Below, piece after piece: positions 45,401 through 54,563 of a stretch of 64,000 nt of DNA. The position numbers and the translations under genes are program-made. Within the stretch, counting starts at the first letter, position 1. The number at the start of each line of letters is the position of its first letter. The notes beneath the pieces were generated by a model. The model searched no databases, had not been told where the DNA came from, and was given only the letters and a program-made list of their open reading frames with translations. The stretch covers positions 16,344 through 80,343 of the forward strand of contig JAHHGX010000005.1 of assembly GCA_019359675.1 (NCBI GenBank), written 5' to 3'. Source of the stretch: Calothrix sp. FI2-JRJ7 (GTDB lineage: Bacteria > Cyanobacteriota > Cyanobacteriia > Cyanobacteriales > Nostocaceae).

Positions 45401-48233
45401 TTAAATTCAAATCTGTAATTTGTGGTGTTTGAGACGAAGTGTTGACTGCTATTACACCATTTGCGTTTAACCCTGTAGTTCTCGCACTCAGTCCGACTTG
45501 TTGACCATCCCACTGTAATTTACCCACCACGGGTTGTTCAAGTACCGATACTCCTTGAGTTAAATTAAAATTTCCATTTCCCCGAATATTTGAAAGAGCA
45601 AATGATTTTGTTGTTCCCCCTATATTAAAGGTACTATTCAACCGACCACGTAAATTTGACGAAATTTGATTTAAGGCAATTTGCGAAGCACCACCACTAA
45701 CTTGCCAACGACCGTTATTCAAACTGATGTTGCTGATATTGACGGCGCCGGATGCTACATTATTTATAGTGGCAAGTCCTAATGCTCGTATATTTTCTAA
45801 CTGTAACGAGTCTGTTGTACCCGTTAAATTCAACGCTGTATTCAAAGTGCCCGATGACAGTTGTTTCGGTAACTGTAATTTATCAAAGCGGTTCAACTGT
45901 ACACCATCCGCACGAACAGCTACATTGAAACGTTTATCTTCTACTCTACCCTGTGCTGTCACCGTTCCACCAGCGAAGCGAATATTCGCATTTTGCAACT
46001 CTATATTATTATTACTGGCAATTCTAATTTCTCCCGAACTCGGATAAGTAGAACTCGGCGCCGCAAATTGTGCTATCGTCCTTAAATTACCCAGCACTCC
46101 CGAAATATTTGCATTCGCACTCACATTACCTATTGTAATTGGAGCATTTACTTTATATACACGCGCTATCGCATCCCCAGGTATTTGCGAAGCGTTTAAA
46201 TTCAAGTTGACTCGACCTTGCTGCGCTAACTGTATATTACCCTTACCTGTTACTACTCCTCCAATTTGTGGCGCCACTTTTAAGTTTTGTAAAGCGAGTT
46301 GTAATGAAGATGTTCCCAAACGACCAGTAACATTTCCATTGGCGCCAACATTACCTATATTTATAGGAAGTGCAATATTATATGCAGAGGCAACTCTGTT
46401 TCCAGGAATTCCCGAAGCTTGTATATTTAGGTTTACATTACCTTGCTGTGTTAACTGTATATTACCGTTTGCTGTAACTGTTCCTCCAATTTCTGGTGCC
46501 AATTTTAAGTTTTGTAAAGCGAGTTGTAATGAAGATGTTCCCAAACGACCAGAAACATTCCCATTGGCGCCGACATTACCTATATTTATAGGAAGTGCAA
46601 TATTATAAACTTGAGCAACTGCATTTCCAGGAATTCCCGAAGCTTGTATATTTAGGTTGACATTACCTTGCTGCGCTAACTGTATATTACCGTTTGCTGT
46701 AACTGTTCCTCCTATTTGTGGCGCCACTTTTAGGTTTTTTAAAGCGAGTTGTAGTGGTTGACCGAGTTGACCAGAAATATTCGCATTTGCAGCAACGTTA
46801 CCAATATTGAGAGGAAGTGCAACATTATATATACCCGCAACAGAATTTCCAGGAATTCCCAATGCTTGTATATTTAGGTTGACATTACCATTTTGAGCAA
46901 GTTGAATTTTTCCACTTCCTAAAATTTGTCCTCCTAAAGTTGGTGTGACTTGGAGGTTGGAAAGAGTAATAACGGGTGTATCTGAAGTATCTACACGAAA
47001 GTTGCTGCTGACCGAGTTTAGTTGTAAACGGTCGATAGTCGCGAGTTTTACTGTACTAATGGTTCCCGTTGCGGTGGGTTGTTTTATGTTTCCTTGAATT
47101 TTGACGTTTGCTTGGACTTGTCCGATAGCTGTAACTGGTGACTTTGCGTTGAGGGTGCTGAGAATGGTTTGAATATTGGTGGGTAGAATCAGCGCATTCA
47201 AATTGTAACCTGTTTGAGTATTGACGGCGCCGGAGACTTGGAGTGGTATTTTGCCAAAGTTCGTAGTCAAGTTATTTGTAGAAATATTCTGACCTTGAAA
47301 CTGTAAGTTACCTTGGGTGTTGGTAATTAATTGGGGAATATTATCTACTTTCGCGGCAATTTTATTTAAATCGGCGCTTCCGGTTACACTTATAGGCGCC
47401 TTCGGTATAATATCTACAGTTAAGTTGGCATTAACGCTACCTGAAGTCGCACTTATCGGTGATTGCACTAATTTAGTTATATCAGCAACGAGTAAATCAC
47501 GCGCTTGGACATTTAAGTTAGTCGAATTTATTTGTCCAGAGACTAGCTGAGTTTTGCCATCGATATCTACTTTACCTTGAGTGTTGCGAGCTGAGGCGCC
47601 GATATCATATGATAAGTTTGTTATAGTAGTGGTGCCTTGCTTCTCTGGTAAAATCCTGATAACACCATTTGCTTGATTAAAATCAACAGTAGTTTTAGGT
47701 GTACCGGGTTTTGGTATGGGTACTAAGACCAAACTGGCATTCCGTATAATCAAACTTTCTAAATTAGTCGTAATAAAACCTTTCTCTTCTTTCCCTGTCT
47801 TTATTTGTGTAGTTAACCACTGACCGTTTTTATCTTGCTCTAAATAAACACTTGGTTCGACTAAAGCAACATTTAAATTCAAAGTCCTAGTAAAAAGAAC
47901 TTGTAAAGGATTAAATTGAACATCAATAGCTTTTGCTGTAACTGTATCTGAGTCTGTTGCAGTTGCAGGAACATTAAGCGAACTAAATCGGATACTATTT
48001 AAAGTTACACTATCTACCTTACCTACTTCTATCGGTCGTCCGAGTAACTGAGCTAGATTCGTTTGAACTAAAGGTACTAAATCTTTAAGGATAAAATTTC
48101 TTAACCACCAGGCGCCACCAGCAATGGAAGCTAGTAAAACCACAATAAAAGCAATACTACCACGTCTCAACAGTAAAAGCCATAATCGACGATTAAGTGG
48201 TTCAGAATCACGCCCTGGTGGTAACTGTCTCAT
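42468..48233 (-). CDS. tamB: TamB-like translocation/assembly module protein
   Basis: 1921 residues. One membrane helix near the start (AFIVVLLASIAGGAWWL) anchors it in the inner membrane. The long body is beta-rich with the repeating strands of AsmA/TamB proteins, and the last about 400 residues are the conserved TamB (DUF490) C terminus (FLNFDAKGALTINGTLEKPL, NRILTPLQGIISSLGQ). Such proteins bridge the envelope and are implicated in outer-membrane protein assembly or lipid transport. Residues about 470-700 contain four near-copies of a 75-residue unit (IPGNxVA, YNIALPINIGNVGANGN, GGTVTANGNIQL). In many bacteria tamA is adjacent; it is not here. The C terminus ends at ALIEYETRL, complete. 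Confidence 0.9.
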   Translation of the reverse strand: MRQLPPGRDSEPLNRRLWLLLLRRGSIAFIVVLLASIAGGAWWLRNFILKDLVPLVQTNLAQLLGRPIEVGKVDSVTLNSIRFSSLNVPATATDSDTVTAKAIDVQFNPLQVLFTRTLNLNVALVEPSVYLEQDKNGQWLTTQIKTGKEEKGFITTNLESLIIRNASLVLVPIPKPGTPKTTVDFNQANGVIRILPEKQGTTTITNLSYDIGASARNTQGKVDIDGKTQLVSGQINSTNLNVQARDLLVADITKLVQSPISATSGSVNANLTVDIIPKAPISVTGSADLNKIAAKVDNIPQLITNTQGNLQFQGQNISTNNLTTNFGKIPLQVSGAVNTQTGYNLNALILPTNIQTILSTLNAKSPVTAIGQVQANVKIQGNIKQPTATGTISTVKLATIDRLQLNSVSSNFRVDTSDTPVITLSNLQVTPTLGGQILGSGKIQLAQNGNVNLNIQALGIPGNSVAGIYNVALPLNIGNVAANANISGQLGQPLQLALKNLKVAPQIGGTVTANGNIQLAQQGNVNLNIQASGIPGNAVAQVYNIALPINIGNVGANGNVSGRLGTSSLQLALQNLKLAPEIGGTVTANGNIQLTQQGNVNLNIQASGIPGNRVASAYNIALPINIGNVGANGNVTGRLGTSSLQLALQNLKVAPQIGGVVTGKGNIQLAQQGRVNLNLNASQIPGDAIARVYKVNAPITIGNVSANANISGVLGNLRTIAQFAAPSSTYPSSGEIRIASNNNIELQNANIRFAGGTVTAQGRVEDKRFNVAVRADGVQLNRFDKLQLPKQLSSGTLNTALNLTGTTDSLQLENIRALGLATINNVASGAVNISNISLNNGRWQVSGGASQIALNQISSNLRGRLNSTFNIGGTTKSFALSNIRGNGNFNLTQGVSVLEQPVVGKLQWDGQQVGLSARTTGLNANGVIAVNTSSQTPQITDLNLNVAARNFNLQQAPVTIPNLALAGRVDFTGNVTGNLKTPVANGNLELRNFAVNNLAFDPVLTGSVSYAGGTGAALNLVGNKQDRIAVNLGADNLPRDFIIQRGESVAKGRTEGDNLIASAENFPVAVLRSLVPANIPNLQPLAGNISGNVVANIRTRNASGAVAVVQPRIGRIAGEAFTGSFDFTNGTASLKNGQFQVGDSLISLNGSVETQGNRQVQVQASVNQARIENLLQALSIYDFQDLLTGVESPQLAGASVLRPTTELYIPQDVSLLTQLDIFKEITDVIAKQEAVEQQQEATGIPALSELQGLISAKLDVTGSLQSGLNTNFNVNGSNVEWGTYNIGEVTANGGFTDGTLTLQPLRVGFEGGLLAFTGQLGQKDLSGQVQVSNLPISALQRFGRLPINATGEINALTTLSGSLTNPSAKGDVSLANATLNSKPIKSAQLSFNLNNARLNFGSTVAATSAQPLNIIGSIPAAIPFGAKPDSNQINITANVKDDGLSLLNVLTDQVNWVDGTGEVNVAIGGTLSQPTITGTANVNNATLTTVALTEPLTNVTGAVQFDRNVVNVQNLEALYNREKVTAAGSLAIFEQQTVNNPLTVSLNDLNVRLQGLYEGGVSGDAVVTGSAVKPVLGGTIRLASGEVSITQRSRQQRQQPQQEGLETKENETPTSENNTTPRPPIGFSGLRLILEDNVRVTSDLLPTNLTNPLLSSLTNQDFLNFDAKGALTINGTLEKPLPQGVINLTGGQINLFATQFVLERGYEQTATFTPSLGLDPILNVRLLAIVPESNATRLPTSSISGEINEVPVTSLGTLRSVRVFARVNGPASKINDNLELTSDPRRNRAEIVSLIGGTIINAFNQQDGGLGIISAAGNRILTPLQGIISSLGQTIGLSELRLYPTVINNRSTNRSSSVLGLAAEAGFNVNRNFSLSVSRVFLVDEPFRYNLIYRINEEILLRGSTDLSEDSRALIEYETRL

Positions 48234-48494
48234 GATAATTTTAAGTAATAATTTACACTCTTAATTCCAATTAATGCTATATTCAAGTAGTTTTGATACA
48301 TCTAAACATTATTTCACCCTATCAGACTTTTTGACTCTGTGCGAATAATATTAATCTTACCCAGAGTAGACAGCAACTTGACATCTATCGTAGGGTTAAA
48401 AAATACTTCTATGAAATGGCGCGCTTACATTGTAAAAAAATATAAGCGCGTGTTATCTGGTATACTGTCGGTTAAAATTCTGACTTTCCTCTAG

Positions 48495-49685
48495 ATGAAA
48501 CAAATCAGGACAAATAAATTAGATAACCAAGACAAACAGACTGTCAACTGGTACTCATGGTTATTTATAAAACAAATTGTTCTAATATTCGGCGCCGTCT
48601 TAATAGGCACCTTCGGATATAATCAAATTATTCGTCAATGGCATAAAGTAAATCGTCATCAGTTACCTCATGCAAAATTTATAAATTCCTCTGCTGTAGA
48701 AGTCATCAACACATTAAAGGTTTCAGCGATAAAAAGTAACCCCATAGTCAAAACCAAGAATTTTGAAGTTACCTATAATGTCTTACAGAGTCCAAATCTT
48801 AATAAAAGTCAAAAATTAGATAAAATAGTCAATGCTATCGTTAACTTGACCAAACAGCAAGAATTACCATTAGAACCTTTATCAGTTACGCTAATCGACA
48901 TTAAAACTAAAACAATTTCAGGATACCACCAACACGTTCCTAAATATCCAGCCAGTGTTGTCAAGTTATTCTGGATGGTCATTTTAGAGCAATACCACAA
49001 CTTGTATATCATTGAAAAAAATAATGATTTTCATAATGATTTAAAAAATATGATACTCAAATCAGATAATGATGCAGCAAGTCGGATAATAGACACAATA
49101 ACCGACACAAAAACTTCTTTGAATGAATTGAATGAATCTAAATTAGCAACTTGGCTTTTTCAAAGATACCAAGTAAACCGTTTCTTTGAAAAAGCTGGGT
49201 ACAAGGGTATCAACATCAGTCAAAAAACGTATCCAGTCGCTGAACCAATAATGAGCGAACCTCAAGGTACAGAATTACAATTACAGAATAGTCAAAGTAC
49301 TGGTAATCGCATATCAACATATCATGCGGCACGACTGATGTATGAAATTGTAACAAATCGTGCTGTTTCGGCGCCATCAAGTCAGAAAATGTTGACATTG
49401 TTAAAACGAGATTTACACACATCCACATGGAAAAATAATCCTCCACCTACAGAGGGATTTAATGCGATAGAGAATTTTTTGGGTGAATCGTTGTCAGATA
49501 AAGAGATTATATTCGCTTCCAAAGCGGGTCAAACATCAACAGGGCGCCAAGAAGTGGCTTATATAGGAAGCAAAGACGGTAGAATACAGTATATAGTGGC
49601 AGTTTTTGGATGCTCCCGTAAATATAGTGAGAGTAACAGTATTTTTCCAAACATATCAAGATTGGTATTTGAACGGATGAGGTAG
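48495..49685 (+). CDS. Class A beta-lactamase-like serine hydrolase, membrane-anchored
   Basis: 396 residues. One N-terminal membrane helix (about 27-43). The serine-hydrolase motifs are Ser154-x-x-Lys157 (PASVVKLF), SDN at 190-192 and KAG at 343-345 in place of the usual KTG. The region between is family-typical (AASRIID, GNRISTYHAARLMYEI). It could be a beta-lactamase or a carboxypeptidase acting on peptidoglycan; I see no Glu166-type loop with confidence. Stop TAG lies in a hairpin repeat. Another serine hydrolase follows 286 bp later. Confidence 0.8.
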   Translation: MKQIRTNKLDNQDKQTVNWYSWLFIKQIVLIFGAVLIGTFGYNQIIRQWHKVNRHQLPHAKFINSSAVEVINTLKVSAIKSNPIVKTKNFEVTYNVLQSPNLNKSQKLDKIVNAIVNLTKQQELPLEPLSVTLIDIKTKTISGYHQHVPKYPASVVKLFWMVILEQYHNLYIIEKNNDFHNDLKNMILKSDNDAASRIIDTITDTKTSLNELNESKLATWLFQRYQVNRFFEKAGYKGINISQKTYPVAEPIMSEPQGTELQLQNSQSTGNRISTYHAARLMYEIVTNRAVSAPSSQKMLTLLKRDLHTSTWKNNPPPTEGFNAIENFLGESLSDKEIIFASKAGQTSTGRQEVAYIGSKDGRIQYIVAVFGCSRKYSESNSIFPNISRLVFERMR

Positions 49686-49872
49686 GGTGCGTGAAAGCCA
49701 TTACTATTAATCAGCGTAACGTATATTAAAGTGCTTTCACGCACCATGTGAGATTTGAGCTATTAATCAGCGTAACGTATATTAAAGAGCTTTCACGCAC
49801 CATGTGAGATTTGAGCTATTAATCAGCGTAACGTATATTAAAGAGCTTTTACGCACCATGTGATATTTGAGC
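49683..49872. repeat. GGTGCGTGA hairpin with right arm amplified (56 bp x 3)
   Basis: TAGGGTGCGTGAAAGCC supplies the stop of the previous gene. The right half, from TATTAATCAGCGTAACG through GCTTTCACGCACCATG, is repeated at 49705, 49761 and 49817, an exact 56-bp period. The copies differ by single bases (AAAGTGC/AAAGAGC; CTTTCACG/CTTTTACG). Confidence 0.85.
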
Positions 49873-49971
49873 GGATAAAGTAGTAAAAAGCGGGGAATGA
49901 TATAAAATCGGGTAGAATGTGTAATCTCGATTCAAAAATCGCGATTTTCACTCATCCAACATAACCAGTAA

Positions 49972-51942
49972 ATGAAACGTCTACTACTTGTATGTATTGT
50001 AATGATAGCAGCATTGTTTCAGACTGCAATTGCAACTCCTGCACGGATAATACACTTGCAACCGCAGCAAACACCTTTAACCCACGTCGAAAAACAATCT
50101 TTAAATCATTTAGAGGGTTTGAAGAAATTTGTTGACGAGTACTTTGCCAAAAAAATGGATGAGGAGAAAGTTCCGGGTGTAGCTGTTGTGGTGGTTAAAG
50201 ATGGAAAGATATATTTCCAACAGGGATATGGTTATGCGGATGTGGACAAGAAAATACCTGTTGTTCCAGATAAAACCTTATTTAGAGTCGCATCAATATC
50301 TAAATTATTTACTGCCACTGCGATAATGCAGCTTGTAGAGCAGGGTAAAATCAACTTGAAAAATGCTGTAAACGAGTATATCAAGGACTTTCAGCTTGAT
50401 AATAATTTTTCACAACCCATCACAGTAGCCAATTTATTAACTCACACATCAGGCTTAGATGTCAACGACATTGGCATGTCAGCCCGAACTCAGAACTTAC
50501 TACAACCACTGTCCGAGCATTTAGCAAAACGTAAACCGTTACAAATACAACCTCCAGGTATAATATCAACATATTCTAATTACGGAATAGCATTAGTAGG
50601 TTATATTGTCGAGCGAGTTTCAGGGATACCGTTTGCTGAATATATAGATAAAAAGATTTTACAACCCTTGGGGATGCAGCATACTACCTTTTTACAGCCA
50701 CCACCACCTTCACTAAAATCAGACTTAGCAATAGGGTACGAATATAAGGATAACTTTTATCAACCGCAGCCTTATACATACGAACATCAAGTTCCAGCAA
50801 TAGCTTTGAGTACTACAGCAACTGATATTGCCAACTTTATGATAGCCCACTTAAACCAAGGGCGCCTGTATGATAATGAGATATTACAGCCAGATACCAT
50901 CAAAGAAATGCACCGTCAACATTTTACATCAGACGCACGCATTCCAGGTATAGCGTATGCATTTCAAGAACAGTTTCGTAATAACGTCAGAATAATTCGA
51001 CACGGTGGTTTAATAGAAGGGTTTGTAAGTCAATTAATTTTGATACCTCAAGATAACGTAGGAGTGTTCGTTGTCTGTAACTCCACATCCACACTTGACT
51101 CCCAGTTTATCAGAGAATTTCTCAATCGTTATTATCCAATTCAAAATAAACCAAGTCTTGTTGCTGCTAAATCTTTAAAAGCATTGCGTCGGTTAAACGG
51201 GAATTATTTAGATACTACTACATCTCAAACAACAATAGAAAAGTTTTTTGAACCTTATTATTTTACCGTAGAAATCAAACCTAATAACATACTCGTTTAT
51301 GATTCTCGGCAATACATCCAAGTTGCACCAATGTTATTTTTATCTTTAGAAGGTGATAAGTACATTAGTTGTAAACAAATTAAAAATACTATTTATTTAT
51401 TCGATGGTATTTTTACGCTGCGTAAAAAAAACTGGTATGAAAATTTTTCTTTTCAAATACTTTTATACAAAATATTTTTTTCCATCTTTATGTTTGCTTG
51501 TTTATGTCAACCTGTCAAATTAGCTTTAATTTACTTCAATCGGAAATTCAAACTTTTTAATCTTATACACTTACCCAGGCGCCTTGGTTCTATTATAACA
51601 GAAAATCAATCATCATATATAATCAGGAAAACTAAATTAGTTATAGTTCTGATTGCTTATGCCAACTTACTGTTTATAGTGATTGGTAGATTGATAATAC
51701 CTTACAAGCAATCGGAGTTCTTCAGAATAATTTACGGCGTGAATCCAACGTATAAAATTTTGTTGTCTATCCCGATTATATCAGGTGGAATGACTGTTAT
51801 ATTAACCTATTATATTTGTTTGATTTGGAAGAATAAACAAGGAACATGCATTCAACGAATATATTATACAGTAATTACAGGCGCCGCTTTGATGTTTTTA
51901 ACTTTTCTCAATTATTGGAACTTATTAGGATTTAGATTTTAA
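49972..51942 (+). CDS. Class C beta-lactamase-type serine hydrolase with C-terminal membrane domain
   Basis: 656 residues. Signal peptide about 1-22. The beta-lactamase/PBP fold has Ser108-x-x-Lys111 (ASISKLF), Tyr201-x-Asn203 (YSNYGIALVG) and HGG at 344-346 (RHGGLIEGF). After about residue 390 a small beta region is followed by about four hydrophobic segments (FFSIFMFACLCQ, LVIVLIAYANLLFIVIG, ILLSIPIISGGMTVILTYY, ALMFLTFLNYW). This two-part form occurs in serine hydrolases thought to act on cell-wall or D-amino-acid substrates. The membrane part makes it an anchored periplasmic enzyme. The substrate is unknown. Confidence 0.85.
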   Translation: MKRLLLVCIVMIAALFQTAIATPARIIHLQPQQTPLTHVEKQSLNHLEGLKKFVDEYFAKKMDEEKVPGVAVVVVKDGKIYFQQGYGYADVDKKIPVVPDKTLFRVASISKLFTATAIMQLVEQGKINLKNAVNEYIKDFQLDNNFSQPITVANLLTHTSGLDVNDIGMSARTQNLLQPLSEHLAKRKPLQIQPPGIISTYSNYGIALVGYIVERVSGIPFAEYIDKKILQPLGMQHTTFLQPPPPSLKSDLAIGYEYKDNFYQPQPYTYEHQVPAIALSTTATDIANFMIAHLNQGRLYDNEILQPDTIKEMHRQHFTSDARIPGIAYAFQEQFRNNVRIIRHGGLIEGFVSQLILIPQDNVGVFVVCNSTSTLDSQFIREFLNRYYPIQNKPSLVAAKSLKALRRLNGNYLDTTTSQTTIEKFFEPYYFTVEIKPNNILVYDSRQYIQVAPMLFLSLEGDKYISCKQIKNTIYLFDGIFTLRKKNWYENFSFQILLYKIFFSIFMFACLCQPVKLALIYFNRKFKLFNLIHLPRRLGSIITENQSSYIIRKTKLVIVLIAYANLLFIVIGRLIIPYKQSEFFRIIYGVNPTYKILLSIPIISGGMTVILTYYICLIWKNKQGTCIQRIYYTVITGAALMFLTFLNYWNLLGFRF

Positions 51943-51995
51943 AAATTATTAGATACTCATACCAATTCTGCATAAAGTTGCGCCAAATAAATCCC

Positions 51996-52021
51996 GTAGA
52001 GATTGACATGTCAATCTCTAC
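51996..52021. repeat. GTAGAGA palindrome
   Basis: GTAGAGATTGACATGTCAAT continuing CTCTAC is a perfect 26-bp palindrome. It belongs to the GTAGAGAC-type hairpins also seen at 42.03, 52.48 and 60.97 kb. Confidence 0.7.
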
Positions 52022-52285
52022 AGTCAGGGATAAAGCGCATCTTCATCGAGAAACGGTATCAGTATTAATTATAAACAAATATGGTATCGTCAATACTGCA
52101 AAGGGTAGATAATTAGGATAATTGTTTATATTTTTAATTTAAAAAGCTTGTTTATGGTGGGTTTTGTTGTTACGAGCATATTGTAAGGTTACAAACGATG
52201 TTTCTTTTGCTCATCAGCAAGAGTACATTAGTTTTGAGGAAGGAATAGAAAACCCTGTTGGTCTTTCAATTAATTAGATTATCAA

Positions 52286-52352
52286 GTAGGGTGCGTGACA
52301 GCCAAAAAAATCCATCAAATTCACCCATAAATCAACTGCTGTCACGCACCAT
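52286..52352. repeat. GGTGCGTGA hairpin repeat
   Basis: GTAGGGTGCGTGACAGCC pairs with GCTGTCACGCACCATC; the GACAGC/GCTGTC variant. It lies in the gap between the serine hydrolase and the photolyase, with no gene next to it. Confidence 0.8.
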
Positions 52353-52444
52353 CTAAAGTTCTATAATACCTTTTTTGTTGATTTCTCTAATCTCCTCTCT
52401 CAAAAAGCATACAGAAATGTAACTTTGTGGTAAAAAGAATTAAT

Positions 52445-52543
52445 ATCATGTCCGGTTAATTACCCATAATACCCACGACGTAGAGACGCGATTAAATCGC
52501 GTCTCTACAAAGATTTTATTATGGTTATGCTACCGGACATAAT
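52445..52543. mobile_element. 99-bp nested-hairpin MITE, copy 2
   Basis: Ends ATCATGTCCGGTT and ACCGGACATAAT; central hairpin 52480-52508 (GTAGAGACGCGATT / AATCGCGTCTCTAC). It is the reverse-oriented relative of 41994-42092, equal in length. Confidence 0.8.
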
Positions 52544-52620
52544 ATAACCACAAAGAACACAAACTAAAAAGTAAACAAAAACTTAATTACATATCTTGTG
52601 GGATGGGCATCCTGCCCGTC

Positions 52621-54129
52621 CTATTCTATCACATACTTTTTAGTCTCCTTATGCCAATCGCGCGCTAATTTGCGAATAGCATTTAATTCCTCTTCAGACA
52701 TTCCATCCAAGTTTTTCATAATAAAACTCATTCGTCCCTGGTTAGTAAGTTTATCGCGGTTACGGTCGAGAAAGTCCCAATAAAAGAAGTTGAAAGGACA
52801 AGCTTTTTCTCCTGTACGTGCTTTCGGGTCATATACACACCCTTTACAGTAATTACTCATTTTATTGACATAATTAGCTGATGATGCATATGGCTTTGAA
52901 CCAACAATTCCACCATCAGCAAACAGTCCCATACCAATAACATTAGTTTGCATTACCCAGTCATATGCATCGATAAATGCTGTATGAAACCAACTTTTTA
53001 CCTGTTGCGGTGAAAACCCTGCTATTAGCGAGAAATTACTCAATATCATCAAACGCTGGATGTGATGCACATATCCTATACGCAGCAATTGAGATATAAC
53101 CTGATGTAAGCAGTTCATTTTAGTATCACCCGTCCAGAAAAATTCGGGTAGTGCTTCTATATGATTAAAATAATTCTTTTCTGGATAATCGGCGCCTACA
53201 TAATGATACAGTCCATGCATGTATTCGCGCCATCCCATAACTTGACGAATAAATCCTTCTACGCTGTTCAATGGCAGTTTATTTTCTTGATAAGCTTTTT
53301 CAGCAGCTTGTACTACTTCTAAGGGATGCAGCAACCCTATATTAATATACGGAGATATCATTGCGTGCCACATTGTTTCTTCCCCTACCACCATTGCATC
53401 TTGATAGGGACCAAAGTTAGCTAGACGCACATTTACAAACCAGTCTAATACCTCTAATGCTTGTGCGCGCGTCACTCCCCAATGAAATTCTTTTAATTCT
53501 CCATATGTAGAAATTGTTAAAGAGTTAACAAAATTTATTACTTCCTGGGTTATTTCATCTGGTTCAAACCCTAAAGCTGGTGGAGTATTTAATTTTCCTT
53601 TTGGAGGTTGACGATTATCTTTATCGTAGTTCCAAGTTCCTCCAGCAGGTTTATCACCAGACATTAATATATCAAAACGCTGGCGCCCTTCTCTATAAAA
53701 ATACTCCATCAATAGGTTTTTACGACCCTTTGTCCATTGTGCGAATTGTTCGTGTGTCCACAAATAATGATTGTTGCGTATTAATGTAATCGGACATTGT
53801 ATTTTTTTAATGATATCAACGAACGGTTTATCGGCTGGCGCCATTACCCGCACTTCGCTTATTTTATTTTCTAGTACCCATTCAGTGAGGGGTTCAGCAA
53901 AATCATCCGCTATTTTATAGGTGACATCATACCCTTGTTGACGTAATTCCTCAGCAAAATGCCGCATTGCCGACCATACAAGTACAAGCTTCTGTTTATG
54001 GTATTCGCGCACTTTGACGTGTTGTAGTGATTCTATAAAAATTATAGGCGCCTTTTGACCACCAATAGAAGCTAGTGCTGCTTGTCCGTGATTAAGCTGG
54101 TCACCTAATATCCAAACACCTATAGTCAT
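52621..54129 (-). CDS. Iron-sulfur bacterial cryptochrome/photolyase (FeS-BCP)
   Basis: 502 residues, usual for the family. The N-terminal alpha/beta domain (TIGVWILGDQLNHGQAAL) leads to the FAD-binding helical domain (YHYVGADYPEKNYFNHIEAL, RIGYVHHIQRLMILSNF). Four Cys for a 4Fe-4S cluster are visible: about 339 (MNCLHQ), 428 and 431 (YCKGC) and 444 (KACPF). Relatives repair (6-4) photoproducts using light. The gene is monocistronic with no evident partner. Confidence 0.9.
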   Translation of the reverse strand: MTIGVWILGDQLNHGQAALASIGGQKAPIIFIESLQHVKVREYHKQKLVLVWSAMRHFAEELRQQGYDVTYKIADDFAEPLTEWVLENKISEVRVMAPADKPFVDIIKKIQCPITLIRNNHYLWTHEQFAQWTKGRKNLLMEYFYREGRQRFDILMSGDKPAGGTWNYDKDNRQPPKGKLNTPPALGFEPDEITQEVINFVNSLTISTYGELKEFHWGVTRAQALEVLDWFVNVRLANFGPYQDAMVVGEETMWHAMISPYINIGLLHPLEVVQAAEKAYQENKLPLNSVEGFIRQVMGWREYMHGLYHYVGADYPEKNYFNHIEALPEFFWTGDTKMNCLHQVISQLLRIGYVHHIQRLMILSNFSLIAGFSPQQVKSWFHTAFIDAYDWVMQTNVIGMGLFADGGIVGSKPYASSANYVNKMSNYCKGCVYDPKARTGEKACPFNFFYWDFLDRNRDKLTNQGRMSFIMKNLDGMSEEELNAIRKLARDWHKETKKYVIE

Positions 54130-54241
54130 TTTTACTTAAAGTTACAATATTTAATAATGATAAAATAAATGTGGCTATCAAACGTGCTAAAGTTGTCTGA
54201 GTTAGTCAAGCACTCGACGAATTTGAACAATTTATACATAT

Positions 54242-54428
54242 GTAGGGTGTGTGATGCCAGGAAAAATATAAACTAAACATTACAATCTAATAGCATCACG
54301 CACCATAAGTTACGTTGGGTTCCGCAAAGCCTCCACCCAACCTACAATCTAATCGCATCACGCACCATAAGTTACGTTGGGTTCCGCAAAGCCTCCACCC
54401 AACCTACAATCTAATCGCATCACGCACC
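54242..54428. repeat. GGTGTGTGATGCC hairpin with right arm amplified (62 bp x 2)
   Basis: Left arm GTAGGGTGTGTGATGCC (54242) pairs with GCATCACGCACC (54293). The unit from GCATCACGCACCATAAG to CCTACAATCTAATC then repeats at 54355 and begins again at 54417, period 62 bp. Same design as the 56-bp amplification at 49.7 kb. Confidence 0.85.
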
Positions 54429-54563
54429 GTAACCATATACACATATACCAAATTCAGGAAACCAAATATACATACATCGCGTCTTGTCGTCAAACATCTT
54501 AGTTGCTGTTTATTTTCGTCAATTCACTCTATCATTTACCTGTAGAAGTCGTTTCTACGTTTT

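Noticed and set aside
42547..47550. Many plus-strand frames within the TamB gene
   Set aside because: Shadows of the minus-strand gene; no ribosome-binding sites or family features.
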